Shown piece after piece: positions 11,096-22,116 of a DNA stretch of 64,000 nt (position 1 is the stretch's first letter; every line of letters begins with the position of its first letter). Below the pieces are notes generated by a model that made no database searches, was not told the DNA's origin, and saw nothing but the letters and a program-made list of their open reading frames with translations. A program made the translations under genes and the position numbers. Origin of the DNA: Phymatolithon calcareum (lineage: Eukaryota > Rhodophyta > Florideophyceae > Hapalidiales); contig OZ345383.1 of the NCBI GenBank assembly GCA_977006965.1, positions 1,364,001-1,428,000 of the forward strand. Reading direction: 5' to 3'.

Positions 11096-14000
11096 CTAGC
11101 CCGACACAGGTGTTGAGTTAGAATTAGACCCTGCCGTTGCCCCACCACCTGTCTTTTGCGATTCGCGCCCATTTCCCTGTCGATGCCCGCCACGATGTCC
11201 ACGTCGTCCTCGGCTTCCACGTCCTCTTCTAGGTCCACCGCTTCCATTTCGACCGAGTGCCTTATTATCGTCCTTCGTGGCGGGGTTGGACGAGGTGGAT
11301 GCACCAGCTGCTGAGGGTACATTATTGGCCCCTGATTCAACTGCTCCGTTGGCAGAGGCAGACACAGTCGAGGAAGGTGCTCCATTCAGTCTCGACGTCG
11401 ATGCGTCACCGCTCCCCTCGCGTGGCCTATGGCGTCCGCGTCGCCCACCGCGTCCGCCGCCGCGACCAGAGCGACTGCGCGGTGTATCTCGGTCACGTGC
11501 AGCTGCCGTAGGTGTGTTGCTCGCCGGGTTTGCTTGTGAGACAGTCCTGGAATTTGCCTGCGTGGCGGGGGTGACGACGGTGTCACCAGTTATGGAAGTA
11601 GATGTCGCAGCTGTATTTCCCACAAGATCGGACGGAGTGGATGCATTAAGTGATAGAGATGATGTTGGGCCCTTGACTGCAGTCTTTGGCCTGGAGGCCG
11701 AATCCTGGGCAACGTTTGGACCTTCGGTCTGTTTCCGACGGCGTCCCGACGAAGAGTTTCCACGTCTTCCGCGCGATCTCTTGCTTCTGGAATCCTCACC
11801 TATGTTGGTCCCATCCTTCTGCGCACCAGCTGCAGGAGAGGCGGCCGGAGACGGAACAGGACCAGCCTCTTCCCGGGGTTGCCGCGAAATAGCAGTACTC
11901 CCAACTGTTCCAGGGGCTATGTTCGAGTTGGCGGATGCAACTGGCGCACGTTGAGAGCTGGTGGCGCTCTGCGCGCTCTGTGTCGACCACCACTTTGACG
12001 CAGAGTTGGAACTGTCCGGCCAGGCTGCGGACGTGGACCATGTCGATCTGTTTGCAGCAAGCGCGGGACTTGTGTTCGGAAGGGGCACAAATGGAGCACC
12101 GACAAGAGGAAATCCAGAAGGTGTATTTGAAAACGCTCTTGAGATTTCATCGAAAGATGTCGGCGGAACCGCACGGCTGCTCGCAGACCACGCTGCTGAG
12201 GATTCATCGGGAGAGATATGCGCGGGACCGCTTCCTCTCCCGGCTGGAGGACGTGAATCAACGTTATACGCTTGTGCTTGCGACTTGGTTTCCACACCAA
12301 CGGCCGTAGCAGACGACGATTGCGCAACAGCTGCTGCTGATTTTGCGGCGCTTCGCTCAGCAGCGATATTTTCCCTCCGCTCACGTTTCTGTCGTTCTTT
12401 CTGACCGCCACGCTTGCTCTTCTTCGGCCTCGACGTGTCCCTCTCTTCCCCAGAAGCGGACCCACGACCTCCAGATTTTTGTGTATTCGCCTGTGTATTT
12501 GCTTGTGGTTGGTGCACCGGTGTCTTGGGCGCGGTGGTCGGAGATGTATCGGTCCCAACAACTGCATCAACTACAGACGTGACTGTAGCTGTTCCTGGGG
12601 AGCTCAACGGTGGAGCTAGACTAACCTTAGGCACCTTGGGAGCCCATGGGGCTGGGCGAGCAGGTTGTAGTGCGACAGGACGCGACGCGTTCGGTGGTAC
12701 GGCAACGCGATCACGAGGCTGCTGAGTGAGGCTGCCACTATGGCGAGCACCACGAGCAGCTTGAGCTGACGGAGACAACAGCACAGAGTCTGTAGTGCGT
12801 AGATGAGGAGGGGAGTTCTGCTGGTCCTGACGTTGCCCTCGAGAGTTCTGCGGGCGGCGCGGCAGGCGCTGTTGGAGATCCGTGGGTGACTGTTGTGTTA
12901 CTCGCAATGCCCACGCTGAAGGCTGGCTCGGTTTGCGTGGCGGCGGTTGGCGCGATGCGGGGACCGAGAGAGCTTCATTTCCTGGTTGCAAAGGGGAGGG
13001 CAAATCAAGCTTCGGTGGCCCTTCTTGAGTGTCGTGTGGAGCAGGCGGCGTGGGTTTCGAAAGTGCCGATGCTTGCGGAAGGGTGTCTTGAGTTTGCGCA
13101 GCACCGGCCTTCGAATCGCTTCTTTGTCCACCATCGCGATCTCTGCGACCGCGGCCACCGCGATCTTGACGGCGACCTTGTCCCCGCCTACCGCTGTTGC
13201 GACGACCGTACACAGCGCGGTTAATACATGTGTTGATAATACTCTGCACTGCATCCCTTGCCTCGGTCTGATTTCGGCGCCGCTGGAGCCATTGATCTCG
13301 CGTTTCGTTCTCCAATGGACCATCATATTGACTGCCGCCGTCACGATCGCGATGTGCATTGCTTCGATGCGAATGATCATTTCCATTTTGTTCGCCTCGG
13401 TTTCCGTTGCGTCTTCTCGGTTTGGCTCCTTCACGAGAGTCATGTGGCGCATCAGACTTTCCCCTTCGTAGAGACGCTAATACTTCACCTGCGTCTTGTT
13501 CAACGGCAGGCTTGTCTTCAGGTTCCTTCGCTGGACGTCTTAAAACAACTTTTGGGGTGTTATCAATGCGACTCGTCGATGAGGAAGACCCGGCAGCAGG
13601 GGACGAGGTTGAGTCTGCTCCAAGCTTAACAGGTGGCCCGCTTTTCCATGCACTCTGGACTGTCTGCGCAGGTCGGGCAAGAACTTTTGGTGAACTAGCA
13701 CCTTTGACAATCGATTCAACAGTGGACGATGGAGGAGCTGCACTCGCCTTTGTCTCCTGATGCGGGGTCGTTTTGTTAGCAAGTCCCATGCGCTCTTCCA
13801 ACTCACGAAGTTTCTGATTTGAACGCTCACGCTGTGCTCTGAGACGCTCCTCTTCCGCTCGGCGACGAGCTTCCTGTGCAGACTCGGCCTTTGCCTTCAT
13901 GAGGTTCTTTTGCTCCTCGACCACCTTCAGATCCGGCATATCTATAGTGCGCGAGACCGGACGCGCAGTATGGTGCGCAAGTGCACGTACGTTCTGATGT

Positions 14001-14626
14001 CGCTGGCGCTCAACATCCTCCTGTTGCCCCTTGATGGCGGCGGCCCAGTGCGCAGCCGGTGGCTGATGACGTCCTCGCGGGCGTTGCAGATCGCGCGCAC
14101 CGTACCGCTCATGTCCAAACTGCTGCTGCAACTGCGGCGGCGGCTGTTGCACAGGCGGCGGAGGTGAAGGTGCCGGGGGAATAGATACCTCCGGAAGTGC
14201 AAGAGGTGCGGAAAAGTTAATGTCCGCATCATCGTCCTCAGCCCAGTCACTGTTATCAATCTCAAACGCAGGACGGTTCGACGTGTTCTGTGGCGGAGGA
14301 TCTGGATTCTCGCGCAGAGTGGGAAACTCCTTCTTCTTCTGTACGGCGCGCACACCCGCACCGCCCCACGCCGGCTGCGCGGGAGCGGGTGCGGTAGGCG
14401 AGCCCGCCGCAGCCGATGAAGGCTGACCGGCAGGTTCGGCAGGTGTGGAGCCTGAAGCGCGGGGGGAAGCCCACTTTGCTCCAGCGGATGCAATACCGCC
14501 GGATGCACCGTCGATCCCCGCTTCACGTTTCATAGAGGGCAGATTGAAGGGCAGCGGAGCCTTGGGCTTGGGCAGGGCCGGCCGGCCGCGGCCAGCTCCG
14601 GCCGGGCCGTAGGTGGAGCGCTTCAT
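11096..14626 (-). CDS. PRRC2/BAT2-like, MOS1-like RNA-binding disordered protein
   Basis: Encodes 1176 residues from the ATG at 14626. The N-terminus has the BAT2/PRRC2 signature: basic Gly/Pro stretch, PLPFNLPSMK at about 24-33, then a KWAS motif near 51. FPTL follows at 101-104, as in plant MODIFIER OF SNC1 1. A charged coiled coil spans about 233-281 (EARRRAEEERLRAQRE, QKLRELEERM), matching the helical segment of the family. The rest is low-complexity, Ser/Ala/Pro-rich, with RG/RGG-rich clusters in the middle and at the C-terminus, typical of RNA-binding and translation-related proteins. An in-frame upstream ATG at 14758 would add 44 residues, but those look like translated leader. It is tandem with the downstream-facing kinase gene. 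The family call is fairly firm; a defence or translation role is only by analogy. Confidence 0.7.
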   Translation of the reverse strand: MKRSTYGPAGAGRGRPALPKPKAPLPFNLPSMKREAGIDGASGGIASAGAKWASPRASGSTPAEPAGQPSSAAAGSPTAPAPAQPAWGGAGVRAVQKKKEFPTLRENPDPPPQNTSNRPAFEIDNSDWAEDDDADINFSAPLALPEVSIPPAPSPPPPVQQPPPQLQQQFGHERYGARDLQRPRGRHQPPAAHWAAAIKGQQEDVERQRHQNVRALAHHTARPVSRTIDMPDLKVVEEQKNLMKAKAESAQEARRRAEEERLRAQRERSNQKLRELEERMGLANKTTPHQETKASAAPPSSTVESIVKGASSPKVLARPAQTVQSAWKSGPPVKLGADSTSSPAAGSSSSTSRIDNTPKVVLRRPAKEPEDKPAVEQDAGEVLASLRRGKSDAPHDSREGAKPRRRNGNRGEQNGNDHSHRSNAHRDRDGGSQYDGPLENETRDQWLQRRRNQTEARDAVQSIINTCINRAVYGRRNSGRRGQGRRQDRGGRGRRDRDGGQRSDSKAGAAQTQDTLPQASALSKPTPPAPHDTQEGPPKLDLPSPLQPGNEALSVPASRQPPPRKPSQPSAWALRVTQQSPTDLQQRLPRRPQNSRGQRQDQQNSPPHLRTTDSVLLSPSAQAARGARHSGSLTQQPRDRVAVPPNASRPVALQPARPAPWAPKVPKVSLAPPLSSPGTATVTSVVDAVVGTDTSPTTAPKTPVHQPQANTQANTQKSGGRGSASGEERDTSRPKKSKRGGQKERQKRERRENIAAERSAAKSAAAVAQSSSATAVGVETKSQAQAYNVDSRPPAGRGSGPAHISPDESSAAWSASSRAVPPTSFDEISRAFSNTPSGFPLVGAPFVPLPNTSPALAANRSTWSTSAAWPDSSNSASKWWSTQSAQSATSSQRAPVASANSNIAPGTVGSTAISRQPREEAGPVPSPAASPAAGAQKDGTNIGEDSRSKRSRGRRGNSSSGRRRKQTEGPNVAQDSASRPKTAVKGPTSSLSLNASTPSDLVGNTAATSTSITGDTVVTPATQANSRTVSQANPASNTPTAAARDRDTPRSRSGRGGGRGGRRGRHRPREGSGDASTSRLNGAPSSTVSASANGAVESGANNVPSAAGASTSSNPATKDDNKALGRNGSGGPRRGRGSRGRRGHRGGHRQGNGRESQKTGGGATAGSNSNSTPVSG

Positions 14627-16188
14627 GGTTGCGCGCGGGTCGCGCGGAGACCGTGGCGTGTCCAATGCGGTTCGCAGATGGAACAGCCCGCAAACGGGAT
14701 GGCGGTGAGAGGTCGGTCGGCGGGTGGATGCATGCAGGCCAGAGTGGCACGCAACCATGATCCATTTGGCGTCGTCAGTGCATAATATGATCCGGATCTG
14801 GAGCGAGTGAGTTGGCGCGTCGTCCCCTGCCTGACGGGACTTATTTATTGGAAATTTTTGGGCTCGGCAGATGCTGTAAGCAATTTCCCCGGAGGCGCAA
14901 TGAGGGGCTTGAAATTTTGTGACTTTTTCATGAAACAGATCCTAAATCCCGAGCGACAGACTTTTCAAGACATCTCGTCACTCCGCTCCGCTCTTCGCCC
15001 TGTCATGGATATGCAATGCATCCGTGCACGCAATCTTAATCATCGCGATGAAATAGTAAATTTTACTATACAGTACTATGAGAAAGGCAACACCAGACAG
15101 ACAGTCTCGCTTTTCTCTGCATTTGCAACCCTTGCAACGGCCGATTCCTCAAAGTGCGGAGAATGTGGGCTGGAGAACCCCGAAAAGTTAATCTTCAACG
15201 GGCGGGCAGTGCTAAAGAAAATGAATGCGTTATAATATTTATTTTCTCGCGCGAAACGAATATACGATGCATGCATGTTTAATCATGCCCATGTTATTTT
15301 CGGGGTCTTATGAATTAGTGTGTTCACCACTCGAACACATTTTTCACTTCAGGTAATGTAATTGTTGCTGGTTGATCGAAGGTCTCTCCTTTGTGCTAGC
15401 CAGCCAGCCAAGCTTTCTCCCTGCCGTTCGAAAAGCCACTATGCGAAACTCCACAGCTGAATGCAAAGCAAAGCATACGTACGTTCACCAATGCCAGAAA
15501 ACCACGTGACGGCGAGCTGCAGGGCACCTGTTGGCTGGCACCCTCTTCAAAAGCGGTCATTCGTTGCAATGCCATTAGAACTTCAGCCAGCTGAAATGGA
15601 AAAGTCCCACGTATCATATGTATCAGTGCATTGTCTCGCATGCGTCTGACCATTTATTTTCGTGCAGGGCGACGTACAGCGTCATGCAGTCTTGTGCAAA
15701 CAGCAGGCATAGGAGAAAATTGGCGAGAAGCTTCCCATCCATCTTGAATTGCTCACCAGCATCCATCCCTTGGTCCAAGTGTTCATGGATACAGAAATCC
15801 GTCACCTACAAAATTACTTGGCTTCAAGCATTGCAATGCAGAGCCGAATCAGGTCTCCAGCCGTCCGACATCCCAACGACACCACCGTTACCATCATGAT
15901 GTTCTCCGTCATCTCCAAGTCTAAACACTGTGTCATTTTTAGAAAAACTGTTCTACCTGATCTACTTGCAACTCTCCAAGTGCTCAGAGTGCATCTCATA
16001 TCTCTTCCTCACAACAAACATCATTCAAAACCTGTCTCATGATTTCTCCAACCTATCTCACGCCAAGCCCAATACTCGACCGGCAACACATCGACACGCC
16101 ACGTGAAAACTAAGCTAGCACATTGCCTATCTCACGATACTGTACTACCAATCGAGACCCACAGACGCGATCATCAACGTTGATTTGC
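14627..16188. other. Spacer upstream of PRRC2-like gene and downstream of kinase
   Basis: This is the 5' region of the PRRC2-like gene plus the 3' region of the kinase gene. An open frame at 14807-15235 (+) has no recognisable motif and biased composition, so I do not call it. No repeats or RNA genes seen. Confidence 0.4.
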
Positions 16189-17064
16189 TCAGCGTACCTG
16201 TCTCTGTTTGGCGCGCTCCTTACGTATTTTCTGCTGTCTCATCAACGGATCTTTCTCAATATCGTATCCCTCCGCAAACCACGGATGCTTCTTCACCCTC
16301 GACAACGAGAATCTCCTCGCAGGATTCCTGTCTAAAAGATGTTGAATCAAGTCCTTAGCATCCTCACTCAAATACGGCGGATACTCCACTTCCCCTGCAT
16401 TAACCTTTTCCAACAACACGTCATCATCCTCATCAAAAAATGGCTGCTTCCCCGTCAGCATCACATACAATATAATCCCGCAACTCCAAGCATCATTCTT
16501 CCGTCCATCGTAACCCTCCTGACATCCGTTCCACACCTCCGGAGCGCAATAATGCGGCGATCCACAATTAGTCGTCAGTAAATGAGCGCCGTAATTCTTC
16601 ATGGCAGAAAACCCGAAATCCGTAATTTTCAGTTCCCCGTTCTCCCCCAGTAATAAATTTTCCGGCTTCAAGTCGCGATGGTACACTCCGCGATGATGAC
16701 AATAATGCACGGCGTCTATGAGCTGATGGAAATATCGCCGCGCGGTAGCTTCATCTTGCCGACCGTTGTTGACAATGCTTTCGAATAGTTCGCCGCCACG
16801 CACAAGCTCCATCACCATGAAGACGCGTTTCGGGGAATAGAGAACGTCATTTAACGCTACGATGTTGACGTGGTCAAGCGCTTTCATGATCTGGATCTCA
16901 CGCTTAATGTCCACATTTGCCTTGGATTCATCTTCTAATACCTCCTTCTTGACAATCTTCACGGCGTACTGGTCGCCGGTGTCGCGGTTCACGGCGAGTT
17001 TCACAAGACCGTAGTTACCGCGGCCGAGCGTCGCACCGAGCTCGTACGGGCCCACGCGCACCAT
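16189..17064 (-). CDS. CAMK/CAMKL-type serine/threonine protein kinase
   Basis: Encodes 291 residues that are almost entirely a kinase domain. Visible motifs are the glycine loop GRGNYGLV (14-21), catalytic AVK lysine (K36), HRDLKPEN (129-136), DFG (149-151) and an activation segment CGSPHYCAPEV ending in APE at 174-176. The WSCGIILYVMLTGKQPF and HPWF blocks follow. The activation-segment sequence and overall pattern place it near SNF1/BRSK/CIPK-like CAMKL kinases. The kinase appears complete, but there is no UBA, KA1 or NAF regulatory tail, only about 25 basic residues after the domain. The open frame extends upstream to 17106 only via TTG; the first ATG is at 17064, right before the expected kinase start, so I chose it. 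Confidence 0.88.
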   Translation of the reverse strand: MVRVGPYELGATLGRGNYGLVKLAVNRDTGDQYAVKIVKKEVLEDESKANVDIKREIQIMKALDHVNIVALNDVLYSPKRVFMVMELVRGGELFESIVNNGRQDEATARRYFHQLIDAVHYCHHRGVYHRDLKPENLLLGENGELKITDFGFSAMKNYGAHLLTTNCGSPHYCAPEVWNGCQEGYDGRKNDAWSCGIILYVMLTGKQPFFDEDDDVLLEKVNAGEVEYPPYLSEDAKDLIQHLLDRNPARRFSLSRVKKHPWFAEGYDIEKDPLMRQQKIRKERAKQRQVR

Positions 17065-19581
17065 TTTCGTAACGCGGAGGTGCCTGATGGAAAAGCGGAC
17101 GTCCAAGCGTCAGGCGTTATGCGTGCACGGTTGTTGGTGAGGTTTCCACCGAGGAGACGAAGCTTGCGGTGGGCGAAAGTTCCGCAGACCAGGCCACAGA
17201 GGAAAGTATATGTGCAGCTTCTTCAGTAGCTGTAATTTGCGCGGGAGATAGTCGAACTGCTGGCAATGGGGCTTGGCAGTAACAGCAGCTTCAGATTATT
17301 CCAGCCACAGTACTGTACAGTAGCTCTTGCATCATCGCCAAGCGTTGTCCAAGCGTAGCGCACCAGCAATGAGAAGTATCATACAGTTTTCAAAAACAAG
17401 ACTTGTTTTTGAAAACTGTATGCAAATTCAATCGATGGGTTTTACACTTAGTGTAAAACCCATCGATTGAATTTGTCCCACATGCTTACAGTAATCAGTC
17501 GACAAGGTGGTGTCATGTCACCAAGACTGGAGTGTACAGCAGGCACCTTGAAGCGTTCACGTCGAAGCTCAAAATCAGCTCGAAGATATTTGCTTCCCAG
17601 GGTGTCGACGCTTTAAAACAACACCCGTGGAAGGAATACTTGACCCTCTGCTCCAGGCTCAAAATTAGATTGCGAAAAAAACGCACGCACGCGCTGAGTC
17701 CCCGTAATTTGCTATTCCCTCGTCTTCAATTTGTGTTTTTGAGAAGAAGGATTTGGTCTATTGTGTGCATCAGACGGTGCCAATACTATACTGGGGCTCA
17801 AAGGAAATGCATACAGAAAAGAGCTCCGCCAGTAGGAAAATAACGGGAGAGGAGAAATGATATACTGGCTCCTTGAGAGGAATTCTGCAATATTTTAAAC
17901 GACTTGCAAGTAATAAAATAGAGAAGTGACAAAAAGTAGCTCTTGCATGGCCCTGGACACAAAGCTCCCGAAAGATGTCGCTGACAGAAAGAAAGATGCA
18001 GCGACACACTGAGAGAGACATTCCAAGATTTAGTCCAAGATTTAGAGCAGTGGGGAACTAAATCGACCCATTCATTGCCACTGGACACTGGAACGAATAG
18101 AAGAGCAGGCTTGGCAGAGAGATATTCGACTCCAAATGACTGCATAGACGAAAAACCCTGCAATTTATAAAAGAGGAATTTGATCGAGGATCGGGCATCA
18201 CAGATCACTTGGACAGACAGTTATGATGGGATTTTTGAAGCTACAGTGGACACCTCTGAAGGCCTGCAAAGCTGAATAATGCTATGCTATAATCTGCAAA
18301 TGCTAAGCTTATAGCTCCATGTGCAGCATTAGCATTGGACAGTGATGAAGTAGACAGGGCTTCAATTTTTGAACAACAATTTTCAAAAACATCGAAACTG
18401 CTACATATTATGCCAGCAGAGGCTTGATCGATGGCTGGCTGCAGTTCCTGGCTTCTTGCAGTACTGCAAGGAGCCAGCATATTGTAAAGTCGGAAGACAT
18501 CGACAAAGGCGACACATACTACCGCCTTACTCTAATAGAAGTATGCACGAAAAGTGTACAAGAAATGTACCATTATGCTCCATTAGGGTGTTAGATGACC
18601 TAGGAGACCTCTGTGACCTCGATGTGATGCAGAATATAGACAACGGTTGTACAGCACGTTTTGTCCACAAAATCGGAAATACAGCGTTAGAAAATCTCGA
18701 CTTTTTTTAACTCCACTTGCTTCCTAATCTCGACCGAAAACTTTTCTAAAGAGCTGTTCCTATCGCCTTCAAACAGCAGTGGAAGAGAGCCCAGCTGTTC
18801 TTTGTAGACTGCACCGTACACGTTTAGAATTTATTTTAGAATTTTACTCACGAGACCCCGTGCCGATAGAGCTACCATGCATGATATTTAACACATCCAT
18901 CCTATGGTCAAGGAGGATGTTTGCACACGTTTCAACAAGAGCTCGAAACTAAGCCGAAGTCATTAGCATAAGGCGACGTGTAAGTGTTTGGCTCCAAAAG
19001 GCAAGCAAGCGGGTTTCCCTACAATTGTACAATGGTGACGTCTGTAAGCCACATGTTGATTTGGTAAGCGCAATGGGAACCCAGCCGTCATTGGCGCGGT
19101 CGGTAAGCTCAACAGGGTATTCAACCGGCTTGAGATGGTCCCCGGCTCTTATGCAGTGCAGTACATATTAATTTTAGTTTCCACAAAATGAAGTGCGGCA
19201 GCGTACAATAAACAAGAGAAAATGCAATGCAAATTAGCCTCATGCCGTAACCTTGTCTACAGTACTTATTTTTAGGAGGCGCGCGGCAGAAAACTGTGAT
19301 GCCGAACATGGTGATGAAATTTTGAGAAAACAGTGTGTTTCCGAAAAATGTGCTAGTTTTCAAACAATTTTTGCACGTGAAATCGAAGATTCAAGTAGAA
19401 ATGGTTTTTCAAATAAAATAAATCAGATGCACTTGAATGTATGATACAAAGCACCCCGTGGTTTTTGTTCCTATCGTGATTGCCGGAGCAGTTCATAAAG
19501 CCACCGCGGCCCTCGGTTCCACATGTACTCCAGAAGCGAAGCAAGCGAAAGACATCATCGTCAAGGAGAAGCGACATAAGG
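17065..19581. other. Divergent spacer between kinase and Yippee genes
   Basis: About 2.5 kb with no recognisable coding block. The only structured element I see is the pair of abutting perfect palindromes at 17380-17475. The remainder (17.5-19.5 kb) is unremarkable A/T-richer DNA on both strands. Promoters for both flanking genes should lie at its two ends. Confidence 0.45.
17380..17475. repeat. Two abutting perfect palindromes (21-bp and 26-bp arms)
   Basis: Arms 17380-17400 and 17402-17422 are exact reverse complements around a single central base. Immediately adjacent, arms 17423-17448 and 17450-17475 are again exact reverse complements around a single base. The order is A, A', B, B' with no base between the two palindromes. 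Single-base loops are too tight for a normal RNA stem-loop, so this looks like a product of DNA fold-back copying or a cruciform-forming element rather than a transcription terminator. Confidence 0.95.
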
Positions 19582-20319
19582 ATGGGAAACCCTTTCAAGG
19601 CTTTCCTCAAGGCCAAGCAAGTGTGGTGTTGCAGCACGTGCTCCACCCATCTGACGAGTCATGACGCTATCATCTCCAAGGTAAGCTTGCTTTTCTTTCC
19701 GTCGCTTTACGAAACCGGTGGGTTCGTGAGAAACTCACTCACATGGGAACGGTTGCGTGCATGTTTGTGATGTGTAGCATTTTCAGGGGCAGCATGGGCG
19801 CGGATATCTTTTCGAGACGGCGTAAGTTGGCGTTTCCGTGTCGTGGAAAGAATAGGCGGTTGAAGAGGGCTAACGTTTGGGTTTCGTGTCGCGCAGGATT
19901 AATATCACTGTCGGAAAGGAGGAGCGCAGGGAACTGAGGACGGGACTTCATGTTGTGGCAGACGTGTTTTGCTGTGGTTGCGGAACGAACATTGGGTGGA
20001 AATACGTATGTGTTCCTGCAAAGTGCAACGGCGTGCATGCGATTATTTGACAGATTTCTAACATTTGTCGTCGTCGCTTTCTTGACTGATTGTCCGTTGT
20101 CAGATTAAGGCGTATGTGCCGGATGAGAAGTACAAAGTGGATAAGGTGTTACTGGTAAGTCGAGCGTTCGTTTGTCACTTTGGTGGAAAAGTAATGGTGT
20201 GGTGCCGGGACTAATTTGAGTTGAGTTGGATTTGTTTAACATGACAGGAGCGCGAGAGACTTGACAAGGATGGATGGGCGCCGAGTTACAGCGCACAGGA
20301 GAAGGAAATCGTTGCGTAA
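19582..20319 (+). CDS. Yippee-like zinc-binding protein, five exons
   Basis: Exons are 19582-19680, 19778-19821, 19897-20005, 20104-20154 and 20248-20319. Together they give 375 nt and 124 residues ending at TAA. All introns are GT-AG with gtaag- or gtatg-type donors and are 75-98 nt long. The product starts MGNPFKAFL and contains the family blocks HLTSHDAIISK, HFQGQHGRGYLF, RELRTGLHVVADVFC and NIGWKY. Zinc ligands are C17-x2-C20 and C73-x2-C76, separated by exactly 52 residues, the canonical Yippee spacing. That spacing fixes the second acceptor at 19777 rather than the alternative at 19786. Yippee proteins are small conserved zinc-binding proteins, some of them subunits of ubiquitin-ligase (CTLH) complexes; the role here is unknown. 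The gene cannot be found as one open frame because of its introns. Confidence 0.92.
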
Positions 20320-22116
20320 TTAGTGAATGCGGATGGTAAGGCAGTACCGTACAAAAATGGTCCTGTAGAACAAACAAGCTTCGGACAATCCCCAAAGGAG
20401 TCCTGGAACAAGTCCCAACTGGCAATCTCATTGCTGTGGGATGCGTCTCCCTATATCTGTATGATCATCATTTAGAAGCCTCATACTACCTACCCGCGAA
20501 CTGGATAAATGCAGAAGGATATTGTCTCGGGTTGGTTACCCCTGCCTGATACAGTAGTCCCCTGCCGAGCTGTTGGTGAGAAAAAAGTAGTTTGTATGTA
20601 AGAAAATTCAAAACATCATCATTCTTCCACCTGCTATTACATTTCTGAGCTGTGCAAGCAAAGAGGCAAGCAAGCTGTGGTGCCTGCTCAGGTGAACATC
20701 ATGAACATGGCAATTCAATTGACAGGACGAGTTGACGACTTAATGCCATCCCAGCTTTGACGCTCGCACTGACCAAGGGGCTCGATAGGAAGAGCACGCA
20801 TGGCAGTATATTACTGGGTACTCTGATGTAACTAGGTTATACTGTAATGGCTTGGAAGGTATGCCATTACAGTACTGCCTGGATTGAATCTCCATGCAAA
20901 AACGCCCCGAGCTTTGCTCCTGACTCTGCCTTGCGACAGGCTAAAGAAAAGGGAATAGTAAGGATGACTCGATTATCGAGTCATATATACCTGCAATTAC
21001 AAAAGTCCTCTTTTCCTTCTAGAGCTGGATATTCCGAAGGCAAAAGATTCCTTCGAAGACAAGGAAATATGAACCATTTTCGAACCAAACGCAACGCATA
21101 TCATCTCACCGTACTTGCAGTCTGAACCACGCTGTGACCGACCCGTACTGCATGACCTATATTCTAAATCCAACAAGTGTTTCACCAAGGCATATCATAT
21201 ACAGCTTCTCCGTGGCTGTAGGCTCACGGAATATACTGCCGCTCCGCAACTTTATGCGCGATACACTGTTCGTATTAGGCACAAGAAGTCCATCTGGCAC
21301 TACGGTAGGGAGAGTCTGCTGTCTCCATTCGGAAATGCCCACATATTGTTTCGTTTCGGTACAGACTTCCGATGCTAACCCATCTAGACGATCGGCCCGC
21401 CTGTCTTGCGATGGACGTTCTGCTTCTTCGCAACGCCGCCATTGAACACCATGCTGCATCATATTTTACGTTCGCTTAAAATGTTATTTGCTCTCTTGCT
21501 GCATCTCACCCTCTTGGGCCCATTGGATAGTATGGCTACAGCGGTAACCACACTGCACAACGGGCCTACAACTGCAGCGAACGTGTTGCCAGCTAAGATT
21601 TATGGATATTAGCTGGCAACACGTTCTAAATCAGACCTGCCATATCATTCTGAAAATTAACTTCGCTGCCCCTGGCGAACAATGTATGGAACGTGGCTGA
21701 AGATTCAAGCAGCTTGATGAGATAGATCCCGTCGTGGGATCAAAAACTAGATCACAGTATAATCAATTGATTTAAATTAGTTTGACTAACCTCCCACCAA
21801 TTTGCATCACAGACAACACTTGGCACAATCATCTGCTCAACTGGGTTGAATCAAACAAAAATAAACCAATCATCACACACCATGAAATCAATGACCCGTC
21901 ATGTGCCGAAATATTTTTGCAAATTACGCTATACCTATTTCTTGGAAAATTTTTGTGATGTGTTATACGTGCACGGTGGTAAAAAGATTAGGCGCCAAAT
22001 CCGAAACAGGTCAGTCACCGACCACTGCAAGCGCTACAGTATCTCTACAGTACCCCATTCCGTCTGGCGCTCGCATCCATCATCCCACCCGCGAAGCACA
22101 CGTGAACCTTCCCACC
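20320..22116. other. Spacer with three small hairpins
   Basis: No supported gene. It contains three perfect inverted repeats. Arms 20840-20851 / 20863-20874 are 12 bp with an 11-nt loop. Arms 20964-20973 / 20975-20984 are 10 bp around one base. Arms 21579-21596 / 21609-21626 are 18 bp with a 12-nt loop. The last 200 bases should carry the promoter and leader of the SARNP-like gene. Confidence 0.5.
21579..21626. repeat. 18-bp perfect inverted repeat with 12-nt loop
   Basis: Arms 21579-21596 and 21609-21626 are exact reverse complements. It lies about 490 bp before the SARNP-like start codon. It could fold as a stem-loop in RNA or DNA. No family is recognised. Confidence 0.85.

Noticed and set aside
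11277-13760. Long plus-strand open frames opposite the PRRC2-like gene
   Set aside because: They arise from the GC-rich low-complexity coding sequence on the other strand.
14627-14758. Upstream ATG at 14758 for the PRRC2-like gene
   Set aside because: The extra 44 residues have leader-like composition, and the conserved BAT2/MOS1 start follows the ATG at 14626.
14807-15235. 142-codon plus-strand ORF
   Set aside because: No motif and no supporting context. It lies in the promoter region of the PRRC2-like gene and is likely chance.
17065-17106. N-terminal extension of the kinase ORF to 17106
   Set aside because: The codon at 17106 is TTG. The first ATG is at 17064, directly before the kinase domain.
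21901-22116. Upstream in-frame ATG for the SARNP-like gene
   Set aside because: It adds 72 residues without similarity. The ATG at 22117 has an ideal context and starts two residues into the expected N-terminus of a SAP protein.
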